64,000 nt of DNA from Tubulanus polymorphus (taxonomy: Eukaryota > Nemertea > Palaeonemertea > Tubulaniformes > Tubulanidae). Made by a program: the position numbers and the translations under genes. Below, one piece after another: positions 1 to 13,140 of this stretch. The notes beneath the pieces were generated by a model that searched no databases, was not told the DNA's origin, and worked only from the letters and a program-made list of their open reading frames with translations. The first letter of the stretch is position 1. Each line of letters starts with the position of its first letter. Location: NCBI RefSeq assembly GCF_964204645.1, contig NC_134027.1, positions 19,272,485 through 19,336,484 on the forward strand, given 5' to 3'.

Positions 1-900
1 GAAAGCTGTTCATTAGAAATGATTCCTTGGATGCATTGGGTAATAGAACCCTGGAAGACAATTCCGACCACTTTCACATTACTTTCAAAGTTGCTTAAGT
101 CGTCATAGCTGGGACCATCAGTTTGCTTATAACTTATCCAAATGACTTAAATCATTTACACTTCTTATCTACATAGTAAATACTAAATGGGACTAAGAAA
201 TAGTGATGACTTGTAGTAATATGATGGCTTAATAACGAAGTTATCGAATTTAAACCTGTATTTTCAACCTCTCCAACATCTGAAACTTTTGACATCTCGA
301 ACCGAATTAAAGGCATGAATAAACATGGCCGCCCACTCGGTAGTTTGACATTTCTATACCATCAACGTTTTGGTACCTCAAGGGATACTCATTTCTAAGT
401 ACGAAGGCTTATGTCGGGCTACAATGCAACAGTTAACTGATGCACCTAGGAAGAAAGCTGATCGTAGCCGAGCGTATGTCGACTGCGCTTCATTCGGAGT
501 GACTGAATGCAACTAGCTGGATATGTCTTCAGCCATATGCTTCGCCCGCTTATGTGGATCACTAGATTCACTTTTATCTGAATCGACTGAAGAATGTCAC
601 GTGATAGTTTGAATAGCCTAACGACATAGAACAAAGAAGGCTGCTTGTGCCAAAAGCATCGAAAAGGCCTACACCATTCTAGTAAAAATATGAAATAAAA
701 GACCATTGGTATTGTAGCTCACCTTGATATCAACTAATACATAGTTTAGACTCATTGTGCCTAAACTATATATCTAGAATATTTCTGAAATATATGTGTG
801 AAAAATGCATGAACAAGACAATGTATGATAACATCAGCTAGTGATAGCAAAAGCAAATCAACGGATTAAACCAGATTGATATTTAGGAAACGATTAAAAC

Positions 901-1033
901 TCAGGGCCCAGTTGTGATTAAGTCCAAATGTTGTCTTAGATTTTAAGACTGGTCTTGACTTGTTAGATTGACTACAAACATAGGATGGTCTTAGACTGGT
1001 CTTAATATCTAAGCTGCGACAATGCAACTGGCT
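901..1033. mobile_element. MITE-like repeat, family A copy 1
   Basis: The segment starts GGGCCCAGTTG and ends in CAACTGGC, so its ends are inverted copies. Between them is the core GGTCTTAGACTGGTCTTA, which recurs almost exactly at 35965-35992. Related copies lie at 13141-13270, 35905-36010 and 45736-45872. Short length, inverted ends and no coding capacity fit a non-autonomous DNA transposon. The superfamily is unknown because no clear target duplication was seen. Confidence 0.55.
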
Positions 1034-1858
1034 ATAGCTCAACTAGATCAGCAAGATATGACGGCAACAGGTGGCATACTGTCATACTGTATATAGGCAG
1101 TTTTCACCTTGTGCCAATATTGCCTCAGTATCCATCACGTTGTAGCCCAACAAAACTTAACTGTTTGTCCCCTGAAAGCACTTAACTCTGCCAACTTGTT
1201 GAAAACTCCAAAAAATTGTAGATATAGAAGAGGTATTGTACCATGTTGATAATATCAAAGTTGAGGGTATTTCGTTGCGCTATTATCACTTCACGGGCCA
1301 CATTGCTGATCATTCTGGGATGACAAGAGTTTTTCATTTTGTGAGCAATCTGATGAATGGAAACTTAGATAAGATGCTTTTAGTATTCTACAAGCCCTTA
1401 AATCCCCTGGTGTACATGTCTCGAGTATGCACCCGTATGGGATCAAGAGCTTCTTTTACCCAGTCCCTCATTAGACCTTACTGTACTCAAACCCCACAAT
1501 TGTTTTTACCGTCTTTGTTTCTCGCAGATCGGCGACAATAATCCATAACTGTTCCATCGCTCTCGTATAAAAACAATCCAGCTGGTTATTACCAGCGAAA
1601 GAAGATGTTTTTTCTCAGCCAATTTTCTATACGCTTGTATCTGGTCGACTCTGTGAGACCGAACATTGCTGATGTATTTTATCGATTTTCATTCTTTCCG
1701 TGATTGTTTTTGTTTTGTCATCAAAGAAGTTTGTGTTCTCTTGTGTGTGCGCGCTGTGGAAATGTGTGGCCACTACGGTATGGAATTAATATTGGTTTTA
1801 GGTTACGTGTTTTTTCCCAGTTTTTGTTCGGTGAATAGTTTTTTTCTCTCCCCGCTAG

Positions 1859-1911
1859 TCTCCCTCCCTCCCTCCCTCCCTCCCTCCCTCCCTCCCTCCC
1901 TCCCTCCCTCT
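1859..1911. repeat. (CCCT)n microsatellite
   Basis: About thirteen uninterrupted copies of TCCC/CCCT. The open frames crossing it (Pro-Ser-Leu-rich on +, Gly-Arg-Glu-rich on -) are translations of the repeat and not genes. Confidence 0.95.
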
Positions 1912-2745
1912 GTGTCTCATTGTTACGGATCAATATGTGCTGGCTTATCATTGCGTATTCAAGTCGTGAAGATCTTTGTAAATAATAGAATTCATTCTTC
2001 GTCTGTTCTTTATGAAGGTTTGGAGACACTGTCAACATTAGCAGTGTTCTCGCATCTTATTGCTTGATCTTTTCTCTTTTTATTGATCATTGGAGTGCCT
2101 TTTTTATCGTCAATCTGCGACCTGTTTTTTTTGTCCATGGGAGCACATTATATGTCTCTGTTCAGACCATAGATACATGTATAATATTTCAACTGATTGA
2201 CAATACTTATCAATACATTGTGTCGAGGCATTTGTTCCTTTTCGTGGTGAAGCTGTGTAAATCCTGAAATGATTTAGGATGAATGAAATTAATCGTTTGG
2301 TTTGGAGCGTTTTATAGTTGATACAATGCATCATGTCAAGACTGTGGTGTATCTCTACGTTTCATATTCCTCCTTTTTCATTTGGGATAAAGTGAAAAGA
2401 TAGGAATAATTTAGTTGTAACTTTAACCGATTTTGAAAATGAACCCGTGGTAAGATCTTGGTCTCTTGGAAATAGAAAAAAATGTAATAATAATGGTTAT
2501 GATGCATTTCATTAAATGAATTTCATACGTTAAGGTTTCGAAAATGCAATGTTCAAGAGTTGACATAATGTTATTATAAAAAATCTTATTGTGACATGAT
2601 GAAATAGGAGAATAAGAATGAGAAAAATCACAAAAAACGGATATTATTTGTTGATAAGAATTCAATGTATTCTCTGAGGCTAATTTGACATAAAACGCAA
2701 TTATTTTGCAATTATTTTGCTAGGGGACCATTTCATACACTTCTG

Positions 2746-2841
2746 ATCTTTCATTTATTTGTTATGTTTCAAAAGATTATTTCGCTATAACTACAAGGCT
2801 ATCTGAGGTGAACATTTCTGGTAACATTTGAATCTGCATCT
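2746..2841. repeat. 96-bp segment duplicated at 4670-4765
   Basis: The segment is repeated 1.9 kb downstream with two differences in 96 positions, both C here and T in the other copy. Nothing flanking it is shared between the two sites, so only this block was copied. It is the likely donor of the insert described at 4606-4835. Confidence 0.85.
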
Positions 2842-4449
2842 AAGGACTTTCCTTTATTCAATACATAATCGTAGGTATATTCTATATTTCTATGCCGGTA
2901 TGGATTACTTTGAAAACTATAATACGCTGTCACCGTTATTTCTTTCAATACGTCTTTCGCGTTATTGATTTCTGCTCGCAGCCAATCGTCTTTCACATCG
3001 ATTTTATTCATTGGTGTTTTATTATTTTAATGGCCTCAAACCAAATATTGATATATTTGTTCGTTCAAACTCAGGGGGGGGGGGAAGTGGACTGCGCTAT
3101 TGATTTTCTTTACTGAATATATAGAAAATACAAGACACTGATACAAATACTGAATATACATTGTAGAATTTGAGTCTCGGTGAATGACGCGTTTACGGAC
3201 AATTTTCAAGTTTCCGGCTTGCGAGGATACGACAGAGATACAACCTGATCTTGAAAGTATTGGATTTGTGTCCTTAGACTGGAATTAATCAGGGGTGTAA
3301 GATTTGATGGAGTGTATTGGAAGCATTTCACTTCCTTTAATGCCCGACATCCGTATTCCATTTCTATCCTCTGATACTAGTCATAATGCAATATAGATTT
3401 TGTCTCTATGCTGATACTCTACTAATTCCCTACTAATGTTGTTTGGACTAGAACTTGCTTAAACGCTATTCTGAAGACTAATACAAACAATGAACAATCT
3501 TTTTTGTTGTTGAAGGTTTTTCTCGGGTCTCTCCACCCTCTATTGGGAAAACCGAATTATTGAACCCGCTAATGACCGTTGAGTGGCATTTAGCTGGTTG
3601 AGGGTAAAAAGCAAAAGATGAGACAGGCAGGGTAAAGTCCATTACATTGTCCAGCCAGGTCAAACAGAGTTTTTTCCATGGTGCATATCAAAATGTCAAT
3701 CATCAAGAGAACAGACTAACTTTTCTGCTCATTGCTGAGTGTACTGGTCTACAGGTATGGTCCATACAGTGTAGCATTGTCCAGTCTAGTTTGATGGTAC
3801 TATTTGGCAATGGTTTCATTATGACTAGCTTATGTCGGGCTGCAACAAGACGGATAGTGATGCAACTGGGGTCATCAGCTAGTAGCCGCGCTGCCAGTTG
3901 TCATCATATCTCAACACAAGTCGGCTTACCACACAACTCGATGCATACCAACTTGTCGCAAGCCACATCCCTCTAGTTGCTCGTTGCTGGTTTTTGACCT
4001 ACCATGCGCCGACACTATCATCTATTCATGTATTTTTGTACTAACAAAATATTACTGATCTGCTGAACTGAATACTAAAAACGTGAAAAGTAAAAACCAT
4101 GTTAAAAATGAGAAAATACTGGTGAAGATACTGAAAATTTTGTCGAAGGAATCGTTACTGGAAAAATGTACTGAATTCGGAAAAAGAAAATATCAACGGA
4201 AATACTAAAAGTCATGCCAATGTCTGCATGTTTGGCATCTATATGACATCTATATCAAGATGGCTATTCGCTGAAAAGCGTAGGATAAAGGTCAACTAGT
4301 TTTGTCAACTGTTTTATATATTGATCACTTTTATTTTTGCTTGGGTGATTCATTAGTCTTTGGCAAATATCCGAAATCAGGTCGATCTTTTCTGTCCAAG
4401 TTTTTTGAGAGATGAATGAGTTGCCTGGATGGTGTATTTTTTATTGTTT

Positions 4450-4505
4450 ATCCTCCTTCAGCAGGGATTAGAACCTGATGGCATCATTAGGTTCTGCCAT
4501 GTAGA
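4450..4505. repeat. partial relative of the 38.2-kb palindromic repeat
   Basis: The segment contains TCCTCC and GAACCTGATGGCAT, matching the left arm of the palindrome at 38187-38367. It can fold on itself: GAACCTGATG is followed by CATTAGGTTC. It is probably a truncated copy of the same short inverted-repeat family. Confidence 0.4.
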
Positions 4506-4605
4506 AAACCCTCCCTGAATAGACAGTACGTTTGTGCAGCATTGCCGTGATATCATTATCAGCCAATCAAAAATCATAGTTTGCTTGGTTGTTCAGTTTA
4601 TTTCT

Positions 4606-4835
4606 ATTCATGAATTTCACTGTTGAAATTATTGGTCCAATAACCCGGACCAATCTTGAACCCGATATTATCTTTCATTTATTTGTTATGTTTCAAAAGA
4701 TTATTTCGCTATAACTATAAGGCTATCTGAGGTGAATATTTCTGGTAACATTTGAATCTGCATCTCATGAATTCATGAATTTCACTGTTGAAATTATTGG
4801 TCCAATAACCCGGACCAATCTTGAACCGGACATTA
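4606..4835. repeat. direct repeats flanking a copied 96-bp insert
   Basis: A 57-bp sequence at 4606-4662 is repeated exactly at 4771-4827, and weaker identity runs on to 4670 and 4835. Between the copies sits the 96-bp block also found at 2746-2841, plus a few filler bases. This looks like a break repaired by copying a nearby template with duplication of the flanks. A transposon with a target duplication of normal size would not give this. Confidence 0.8.
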
Positions 4836-5769
4836 GAAATTCAGCCTCTAAATCAAGATTTGAAAGATGATTAACTTGGACAAAATGCTTTTCTTCCTAT
4901 TTTGGTTTTTTCTTCATCTTGAAGCTTAAATCTTTCGAAATTGTGTAGATTTTATGTGAATTTGAGTGTGAATGGTATTACTTGTATGATTATTTTTTCT
5001 GTTTGGTGATATATGCCAGAAGCTTAGCTTTTAAGTTATTTTGCTCGCTGTTAGACTATATTAAAACAAACTGCATGTGTTATATTCTATTTACCTTATT
5101 CCTAGTCTTGTTTTTAAAATATTCTGCTAGGATTTATGCAAAAAAGAAGTAAATACGTATGAAGTAGGATTTATAGGGGGCTCGTTTATTTGCTCCCATG
5201 ATTGATTCATAAAATTTGAGGCTATCCTCTCCCAGATGAACACCTACAAGTATAACCTATGCAATATCATAATATCTCGAATTCATATTATCTCTAGTTA
5301 TTCTGAGATTTCTGCCACTCTGCTCAGTAGAGAACATCGAGTGTTCCTCAATATTTACTTTCAATTTACTCGCATCATCAGTTTCAGAATCGAATTGAAG
5401 CACATCGTGCAATTCAATCGTAGAAACTTTTACTGACTTCGTCTCGTGTATTCATGTTCCTCTACTACTTGTCCGACGCAAAAATGCTCAATTTGTACTT
5501 TTGTTGTCGTCGCCGACTGGTTGTGACATTCTTGAGAGAATATCCTTATGCGAAGACATCGTTTTCGCAGCAGTTGCCGAATGAACGATTCGATCATAGT
5601 AGAATCTCAATCTAATGAGAATGGCTATAGAGTCAGTAATGTCGAGTGATTTCGCCGGCTTTTCGCAGACCTGAAAGTTGTCGGATGTTGATATAATGAG
5701 TGGAAGGAGGGAAGAAATATCGATGAAGTAGTGGTTTCATGTGGTGAGAGTTAAACAGCTGACAGTCTC

Positions 5770-5840
5770 ATGTTATACGTGAAATCAGTTACACCTCACT
5801 GCAGACTGGATCTCTTGTGTATAGACACCTTGCAATGAGG
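5770..5840. repeat. dispersed repeat, first of a pair
   Basis: The stretch containing CAGACTGGATCTC and TAGACACCTT is echoed at about 6640-6705 in the same orientation (CAGATTGGATCTC, TAGACACCTT). It is a diverged non-coding repeat of unknown class. Confidence 0.4.
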
Positions 5841-5923
5841 GGATATACGTAGGACCCCCCCCATTGAAATCAAGGCAATAGTAACATTCACACTGCGTAC
5901 ATTATTTCGACTGTTCTACATTA

Positions 5924-6460
5924 GCTGCATTCATGCTACGTTTTTTAGATCGGTCTAGATTTGGCAAATTCCGTTGTGGAACACTTGCAAAATCTCTGCT
6001 ATTCAGAACACTGCTATTCAGTCCGTTCCAATTTGGAAGAGAACACTTCGTCCTAGAGTAATCATTTGTCAAATGGTCTCAATTTCATTGCTGTTTTAGG
6101 GATTTTAACAAAATTTTTATTTTTCATTTTTTGGAAAATAAGTCTAAGGAGCGTCGGACCAGTCAGACCAATGACGACGTCGCTGAGAAGGACCAAGTGA
6201 AAAAAGTCTGCGCTAAATTGGTCCGTTCCATTTTACAACAGCCCAATTTAGACCAATACAAATCTGCTCATAATTTTAGAATGGACCATTTCTATTTGTG
6301 TGAATAGAAAATCTTTGATCTTATTTTCCTGTCATGGACCAATTGGAACAGTGGATTATAAACATGTGAACATATAGCTCTGGTACTAATCATTCTAAAT
6401 TGGTCATTTGAGGTACCGTCTAAAATTGGAATGGACTGATTAGCCATAGTTGAATGCAGC
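5924..6460. mobile_element. Harbinger-like MITE with TTA target duplication
   Basis: The ends are perfect 10-bp inverted repeats (GCTGCATTCA at the left, TGAATGCAGC at the right), flanked on both sides by TTA (5921-5923 and 6461-6463). A 3-bp TTA or TAA duplication is typical of the PIF/Harbinger superfamily. The interior has no long reading frame and contains many diverged 'TTGGAATGGACC'-type words in both orientations, so it is non-autonomous. The short terminal repeat keeps confidence moderate. Confidence 0.5.
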
Positions 6461-6463
6461 TTA

Positions 6464-8689
6464 TGGAGTCAGGGTTTAGGAGTCAACACTTACGCCACCC
6501 TGTCAACGAGTTGGTAGGCGACGGGTTAAGTCTTAAGCTGGCTTGTGTCGAGTGAATATGACGGCACCTGGTGTCCTACCAAAGGTCGCTCATTCCCGCT
6601 AGTCGCTGATAAAGCCAGTTGGGTCAGTAGGTGTTGAGTTGCAGTTAACATAAACCTGCCCCAGTTATACCGCAGATTGGATCTCAAAATGTAGACACCT
6701 TATTCATCAGTTTGTAAGATGAAGACGATGTGGTTGGATCTGCAGATCAGTTCCTCCATTAGGGGATCTTTTGAGCAATAATCGTATATCAACTGACCTA
6801 ATGAAAATAGTTTCATTCAAAACAACTTGCTTATTAACTGGTTTCATGCTTAAACGTCTCTCATGGGTGTTACTTGTTTTCGATGTAAATTTGTTGATTG
6901 AAGTTCCTTTTCTTGCTTGATCAATCCTTCATTGTTCACTCGTATAGACGATACTTTGTTTTTCTTGATCCGCAGAAAAGAAAGTGCGACGTGGATGAAG
7001 AAGCCTACTGTCAATCCAAATTCCTCATTTCAAAGGAGGGATATAAAGTTCATTTTCATCTACGTAGTCAATGAACGGGGACACTGTGAATCTATCATCT
7101 GATGGTTTCTTGTCGATATTTGTTGCCCGACTGGCACTTCTCAAAACCAACCTAATTACACTCTGCACCGTGGGGCTACAATTGTCATCCAGAATCTTAT
7201 AATGTTGGCGCCCATAAAATATGCCATTCTTGGTTTTTTTTCATCGACTGTTGTTAAGGATTCAAAACTATCAGTCACGTGGTGAGCATACTATACGTAA
7301 CCAAGCGATTGCAAATCGACTAGAGAACATCAGATGTGCGCGTGCGGCCTACTTGACTGACGGATTTCTGGTATATTGAAGCATGGACTCATCATTTCAG
7401 TGTCCACAATTGAACATTGAATGCTAATGTGTTCGGATATCAATCGGATCCCTTCAAGTGAGCTTAACAAACAAAAATACCAGCTTATTAAATTCCTCAG
7501 TAAACTGATATAGCTGTTAGCTAATAAATTGTATTTAGTCACAACAGCGGATATTTCGTATAGGAAGTACATGTAGTTATGTTATAAGATGATTAAAGGA
7601 CTCTTTTAAGTATAATTCTTTTGATCTGGTAATTAATGAGATTTTGAGATAGATGAGCGGGAGCTAGGTTGGTCGTGTAGCAACAGGAAAGACAATTGAG
7701 AGGAGAAACTGAACGATTTATAGCTAGCTTTATGTGGAGTAGGACGCCTCGGATGCAGATATGACTTGGAAGAAACCAATCATGGCACGGCTTATGTCAG
7801 CTGTGCTTTATTTCCAGCAACTGAGTGCAACTAGCTGGGTGGGTATCATCTCCTAGCAGTTGCTTGCTTGCTTATGGTGACCACAATCACTGGAAACTGA
7901 ATCTTCTATCATGCGATAAAATTGAACAAAGATGGCTACTTGTCTCATAGGCGATGGGGTAACGGTAGGCCTACCGGCATTCGCTAGATGGCGCGATATA
8001 ATACAGTTATTTGTTGTGAAAATTATTTCATTTTCGATGAAATTTGAACTTGATGCGAATCACCGCAAAATCCTCGGTAGCCTCAATTACTTTGCTGGTA
8101 CCCCAATAACTTTTAACGATACAAAACAGCCAAACTGAATTAACATTGCCATATATTTCTTTAAAGAAGTAATTCCTTAGTCTTGGTTCAATTTGTATCT
8201 TATTTTGATAATTCATTGGAAATTAAATTGAATTTATTTGTGGATTCTTCATGAGCCTTAAGAGATGGAGGTTGAGACACTTAATCAGTCTGTGTCCTTT
8301 GTTATAACCTTGACATTATGTGAAATCATTTCTGCGTTTTCGCTCTCTTTGTCTGTCACGTGACTATAATTCATCGGCGGATATGATGCTGTATATTATT
8401 AAACTTTATGAAATCAATCATGTTCAACATTCTTTCATCGCTGACTCAACACAACAACATCATCAATGTGTCTACATATATACATACATGTGTCTAGCGA
8501 GCTGCATTGATCTATAGTCCTGTGATACAGCAAATACCAAAACACTACATTTTCACAATGATTGATTGATGGACTATTAAATGTCTGCCTGTAAATGAAC
8601 TTAGCATAGAACGCTGCAATTTATTGAGCCTGAGAGTTCACTTTCAGTTACGCGTTTATTCATTTGATAAGGTGAAAATTAATGGCGGA
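6464..8689. other. non-genic stretch
   Basis: No gene recognised. It carries the second copy of the 5.8-kb dispersed repeat (about 6640-6705) and a fragment near 7790-7860 (GGCTTATGTC, CAACTAGCTGG) resembling pieces at about 405-530 and 3827-3880. The open frame at 6917-7102 has no recognisable homology. Confidence 0.5.
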
Positions 8690-8912
8690 ATTTAGGGGGG
8701 CATTGCTGTAGAAATAAACGAGCAGCACTGGGGGACAGTGAAGGGGGCCATTTCAGAAAAACTGATGAACAGTAAAGGGGCCATTACGGTAAAAACATTG
8801 TGAACAGTAAATGGGTCTATCACCAAAAAGTTAATGAATGGCGGGGCAATTTCAGTGAAGTCTAATAATGATGCACAGCACGGGCTATCGCAGTAAAAAC
8901 TAATGAACAATA
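8690..8912. repeat. degenerate tandem repeat, about 36-bp unit
   Basis: Roughly six units run head to tail, each starting with a G-rich GGGGCCATT-like block followed by an A-rich part such as AAAACTAATGAACAGT. The minus-strand open frame here (72 codons) is the repeat read through and shows the same internal periodicity. It is not supported as a gene. Confidence 0.65.
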
Positions 8913-8978
8913 ACTATGTTGAAACCACATTGTCGATTTACATATTTCATTAACTAATGGTTCCATTGTGGTAGTTGT

Positions 8979-9001
8979 GTATGTATGTATGTATGTATGT
9001 A
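8979..9001. repeat. (GTAT)n microsatellite
   Basis: Five to six tandem GTAT/TATG units. Confidence 0.85.
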
Positions 9002-9422
9002 ATTCTGCAGGTCATTGTCGTTGTCTCCAGCGGAAGAATGCTCTTTATTGTTCCGGTAAAACATATCATTAACATGAGTTGAAAGTGTTGAAAGTAAGCT
9101 TGGTCGCAATGTATAATCTGCGTATCTTACTACATGTGACATCCATATTCACACTAATGATCTTTCAAACTGCCAGAATATCATCTATATAACAAAGCCC
9201 TGTCAAATGAGCTGTCCCATATACATTACCGTATAATATGGAGATGTCTCAGTCCTGAGATTGTACAGCCTTCCGCATATAGTCTCCTAATCCACACTCA
9301 AATTTTTCAGTTCTCATATTATTATGGAAACTTGATATCTAGAAACTGTATATCTAGAAACCTGACAATCTATTATGAATTAATTGACCTTAGATTGTAT
9401 CTACTTAAACTGCTTTCAAAAT

Positions 9423-9500
9423 AAGGGGATTCTTACCTTATGAAGAATTGGGGATTTTTACTGAGGGGATTTTTACCCAGATGATTTTTACCGCTAACCG
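9423..9500. repeat. GGGGATTTTTACC minisatellite-family copy
   Basis: Three to four imperfect units of GGGGATTTTTACC occur in a row, ending near GCTAACC. The same unit, in one or the other orientation, recurs at 34529-34626, 42640-42688, 43201-43287 and 63715-63748. Confidence 0.6.
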
Positions 9501-9501
9501 T

Positions 9502-12500
9502 CTACTACATGTACCCAATGTACCTGGTTATCTCTTATGATGTCAGCAAGCCTTTCTTCTAATCTACTAGACCCCATATCCCTGGGTATTGGGTATCTAT
9601 ATACCTCTAATTTCTACCCCAACAAACCGTCCAATCTACTTTACCCATATACCTGGGATGCCTTGCCCTTTTAAACCTCTCAATTCCTTTTTACGGATCA
9701 GAAATGCTAAGCACAGCCTTAACGGTTTTTTCAGATAGCCTGTTTGCTATGTGGGTTTATTTCTGTCACGTTGTGTCGTATGATCTGATCATTTCGTGTT
9801 ATTGTCCTCATCGATATGGCTTGTATTTTGTATGGATTCCATGTATTAGTTCAAGTTGACTTCAAAGCGAAGTGAAGATAATAAGATTAGGCCTATGAAA
9901 CCTTTCAACTCTGATCTAATTTATGCTGTCAACTTGTATCACTATATTTACTAATGCTATCAAAATATTATGTGACAACATATGTTGCATGTGGAGGTTC
10001 GCTGCAGGGTTTTTTCTCTTTTGGCTCCAAATTTGATATAGAAAGTCATTTGAGGTTTTTTAGTGGATGAAACATTCAGAACTCATTTGACCAGGTTAAT
10101 ATTCTTGACATGAGCCCTTAAATCCATGTTCTCTTATAAGTGGTCATTTAGATTCTGAGTAAGGGATAGTCCAGGCCCTGTTATCTTTGAAATATTGGGG
10201 GTTGAAACCTCTGTTGGGAAATCCAAACTTTCTTTGAACATACATTTCATACATGATTGAATAGGCAGTCCTTATGCATCTCATTATTATCATTATTAGG
10301 CTTATTATTGTTATCATTATTAGGCGCATTATTGGCTGGGTTTCTTTACTATGAAATGGTATGCTTAGAAACAATGAAAAATGTTTGAATTTGAATACTA
10401 AATAAAACGGTTAATTGGAACGTATGGATCCTCTTTGGCTCATTTCTTAAGTAAATCTGCCCCCTTTTAAACTTGTGCAAACTGTCTGGGGATAGACTCC
10501 ATTATGAATGGGATATCTGGAGCATCAGGCATGTTGAAAGCAATTGTTTAATGCCGCGGCCAATTGCCAATTTTTGATGTGTTCTGATGTATTGCTGCAG
10601 TGCATTTACTTGAATATCTTCAAAAACATGGTATTCAAAGAAAAAAAACGCCATTCAATAAATCAATGCCGCAGCTTTCGCCGCTGTACCTCCAACGCTA
10701 CTGAGCATCAGATTGCACTCATATTGGTCACACAATCTTTTAGAGGCCTCTGAAATGTTCATTTTGGTGAGGTTGTTTGTAGAGATCACATGATACAACG
10801 CTATGTCCAGAGAATCCCGTTGGAGGTTTTGCAGGCAGAAATAGAGTTGGCCCCTGGAATATCTCATAAAATATTTGTTTCATTTTTCTGTAGGCACGGG
10901 TTGTGTCACTAATCAACTTGTCAGTAACCAATAGATGATGAACTATATCCAGGAATATATACCAGTACTTGTTTGTTTATAATTGGTAAACATGTTTTCT
11001 CCTCTGGACTTACGTATTGATTGAAATCGATGTAGTGATATTTAAGTGAGGTATTCGATATTGGCTTGGGATCGTAACAACCCAATTCAATTTGAACAAC
11101 CGATAATTGCAAATCTCCAACTGAGGGATAAGAGTGGTAATGATTCGTATCTAATTAAATTTGAATTAGTTGGGTCACTTGAGTCAAGTGTGGCATGCGC
11201 TGACTAGATCATCTACACGTTTTCACATCCGTGACTTCAATTTGTAAGTCAAGTAATGTTTATTGAACTCCAGGGTTCGTGTGTAATTTGTTCGCACAAT
11301 CTATTGAAACGTCATGTTTATTTTATCACTCAATCAGTTCTACTCAACTAAGCATATCTTCAAAACAACCTTAAGATCTTCATCATTTTTAACCCTTTCG
11401 CTGCTACTGCCGCCCGTCATACATTTTACATTTGTCATGCGGTTGATGGGCACTTCCCGTCATACATTGGTTCATCGTCATCTAAACTCCGATGCATAAT
11501 TGACTAAAGCGTTGCACACGAATCGTATAGTATTTGATTTTTACACCAGAAGGCAGCATCTGTCGGTAAAGTAGGCGGTCTGATTATTTTTGAGCAATAA
11601 GGCAATAATTTGTATTGAATTGGATGCAGACACTTGTTGATTTCAGTAACCTAGTTTTCATTGTCTGGAGAATTTTGTGAGTGCTACATTGGATGATAGC
11701 CTCTTATAGGCCTAGATGACTTAGGACAAATTAAAGTTAATTTGTATTTTACCCAATATGGCGACGTGTGGCGTGGAAAAAAACCTGACGCAGCCAAAGG
11801 GCTCAAATTGGGGAGCGAGTACCAAGTTGTTGATTATTGTTTTACTAAAAACTTTGATGATGGAGTTATGTTGAATTGCTTTATTTGTATTGCCAAATTA
11901 TTGGATTATTACCTTTTTAGGATCAACATGATCCTTTGAAAATGCGAAAGTCCTTTTGATCGAACAAAATGTAATCATGGTTGTTCAATTTTTAGCTTTT
12001 TTATCACAAATTGGGAAACATGTACCACTACTCTGTGATTGCTGTTTCCAGTCGCTAGTAGGTTTAACTGATACAGTAGACTCCGCCTATAGTGGTCGCG
12101 TAACTGTTGCCGATTTTTCAAAATTTTTTGCAGTAGGGACAGATCTTTTTCTACTGGTTTGAACAGATTACCGATTAGACCGGTATGGCTGTAGGCGGAG
12201 GTTTCTTCAGTCATCATTCTCTTCTTTTATGACAAAAGGCGAAATGGGGGAATTGGGACAGGGGCCAATTGGGAAGACCCCATATTGTTTCCGACTCCTC
12301 TTGCGAACCGGTGTATAATGCTGAAATTTGTTTCATAAACCGCTGAAATTGGGATATTCAACGTGTTTAATCATCTACACATAAGTCTAGGTATGCGGTG
12401 GTAGCAGGTACAAATAATGCTTGCTTAACTATACCCCGTATTTCAGCATAACATTGATATATCAAGGCGAATGCTCAATGCTTGAGGATTGCATAGAATG

Positions 12501-13140
12501 GCATTGGTTCCTAAATTGTGATTATTTGTTGAGATTTTTTCTCATGCAGAATAATAAAACAATACGGGTTATAGTCCAAGGCTAGTTTTATAGAGTGGTA
12601 TTAACTCTAACCCAGGGGCTAACTCAATTCATGATTATCAGTCTTTAAAACTGGTGTCTATAAAACCAGCCCCTGGAGTAGGCCTATATTGGGAATTGAA
12701 TGTGCATACAAAGTTAAAGCTTGGTCCCATGAATCTTAGAATGTAGGAACCTTGAAGTTTCAGAAAAGCAAGGCTGCCATTCTTTCTTTGTTGTCTAGTT
12801 GCCATGGTTGCATAGTTACCATTTTTTTTGTGGAGTCAAATGAGTTTAATTGTGAAGTTTCCCAATTTGGATGCTGCCCAGGGGAATGAAAAGATATTTT
12901 CACTTTTTTTAGAAACGACTGGTATTTTTATGCTGATTTTAATGATCAAAATGATAAAACCCAGCATGTAGCCTAACATTTGTCTTCAGTTTTATCCCCC
13001 CAGAATGCCATTTTGGCACTTTTTATGTCCCCTATTTTTGTAACTATACAGGGAGTATTTATGACATTATGTGTATAGGCAATAATTAGGTCCAGGGATT
13101 ATTTCATTGCCCCGGGAACAGTGGCCAAAATTAACGCACC
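9502..13140. other. non-genic stretch
   Basis: No exon recognised. It includes an ATTATTATC-rich low-complexity patch (about 10277-10335), a piggyBac-like end at 11386 (TTAACCCTTTCGCTGC) without an obvious partner, and a palindromic-family fragment near 12570-12685 (CTAGTTTTATAGAG, AACCAGCCCCTGG). Confidence 0.5.

Larger units (their letters stand above)
1..5920. other. non-genic block, left end
   Basis: No exon or gene is recognisable on either strand. Open frames here are short, lack homology that I recognise and have no convincing splice context. The block holds a CCCT microsatellite (1859-1911), a poly-G run near 3073, a palindromic-family repeat at 901-1033, a 96-bp segment (2746-2841) that recurs at 4670-4765, and short dispersed-repeat relatives near 400-560, 3820-3960 and 4450-4505. 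It may be intergenic, or a far 5' intron of the calcium-channel subunit gene downstream, whose first exons were not found. Confidence 0.6.

Noticed and set aside
1666-2067. 133-codon + frame and 105-codon - frame over the CCCT repeat
   Set aside because: Both are produced by translation through the CCCT microsatellite; no homology or splice support.
6975-7070. Possible exon KRKCDVDEEAYCQSK after CCGCAG
   Set aside because: No donor in phase, no homologue recognised, and far from any supported exon.
8692-8910. 72-codon minus frame
   Set aside because: It is the degenerate 36-bp tandem array translated.
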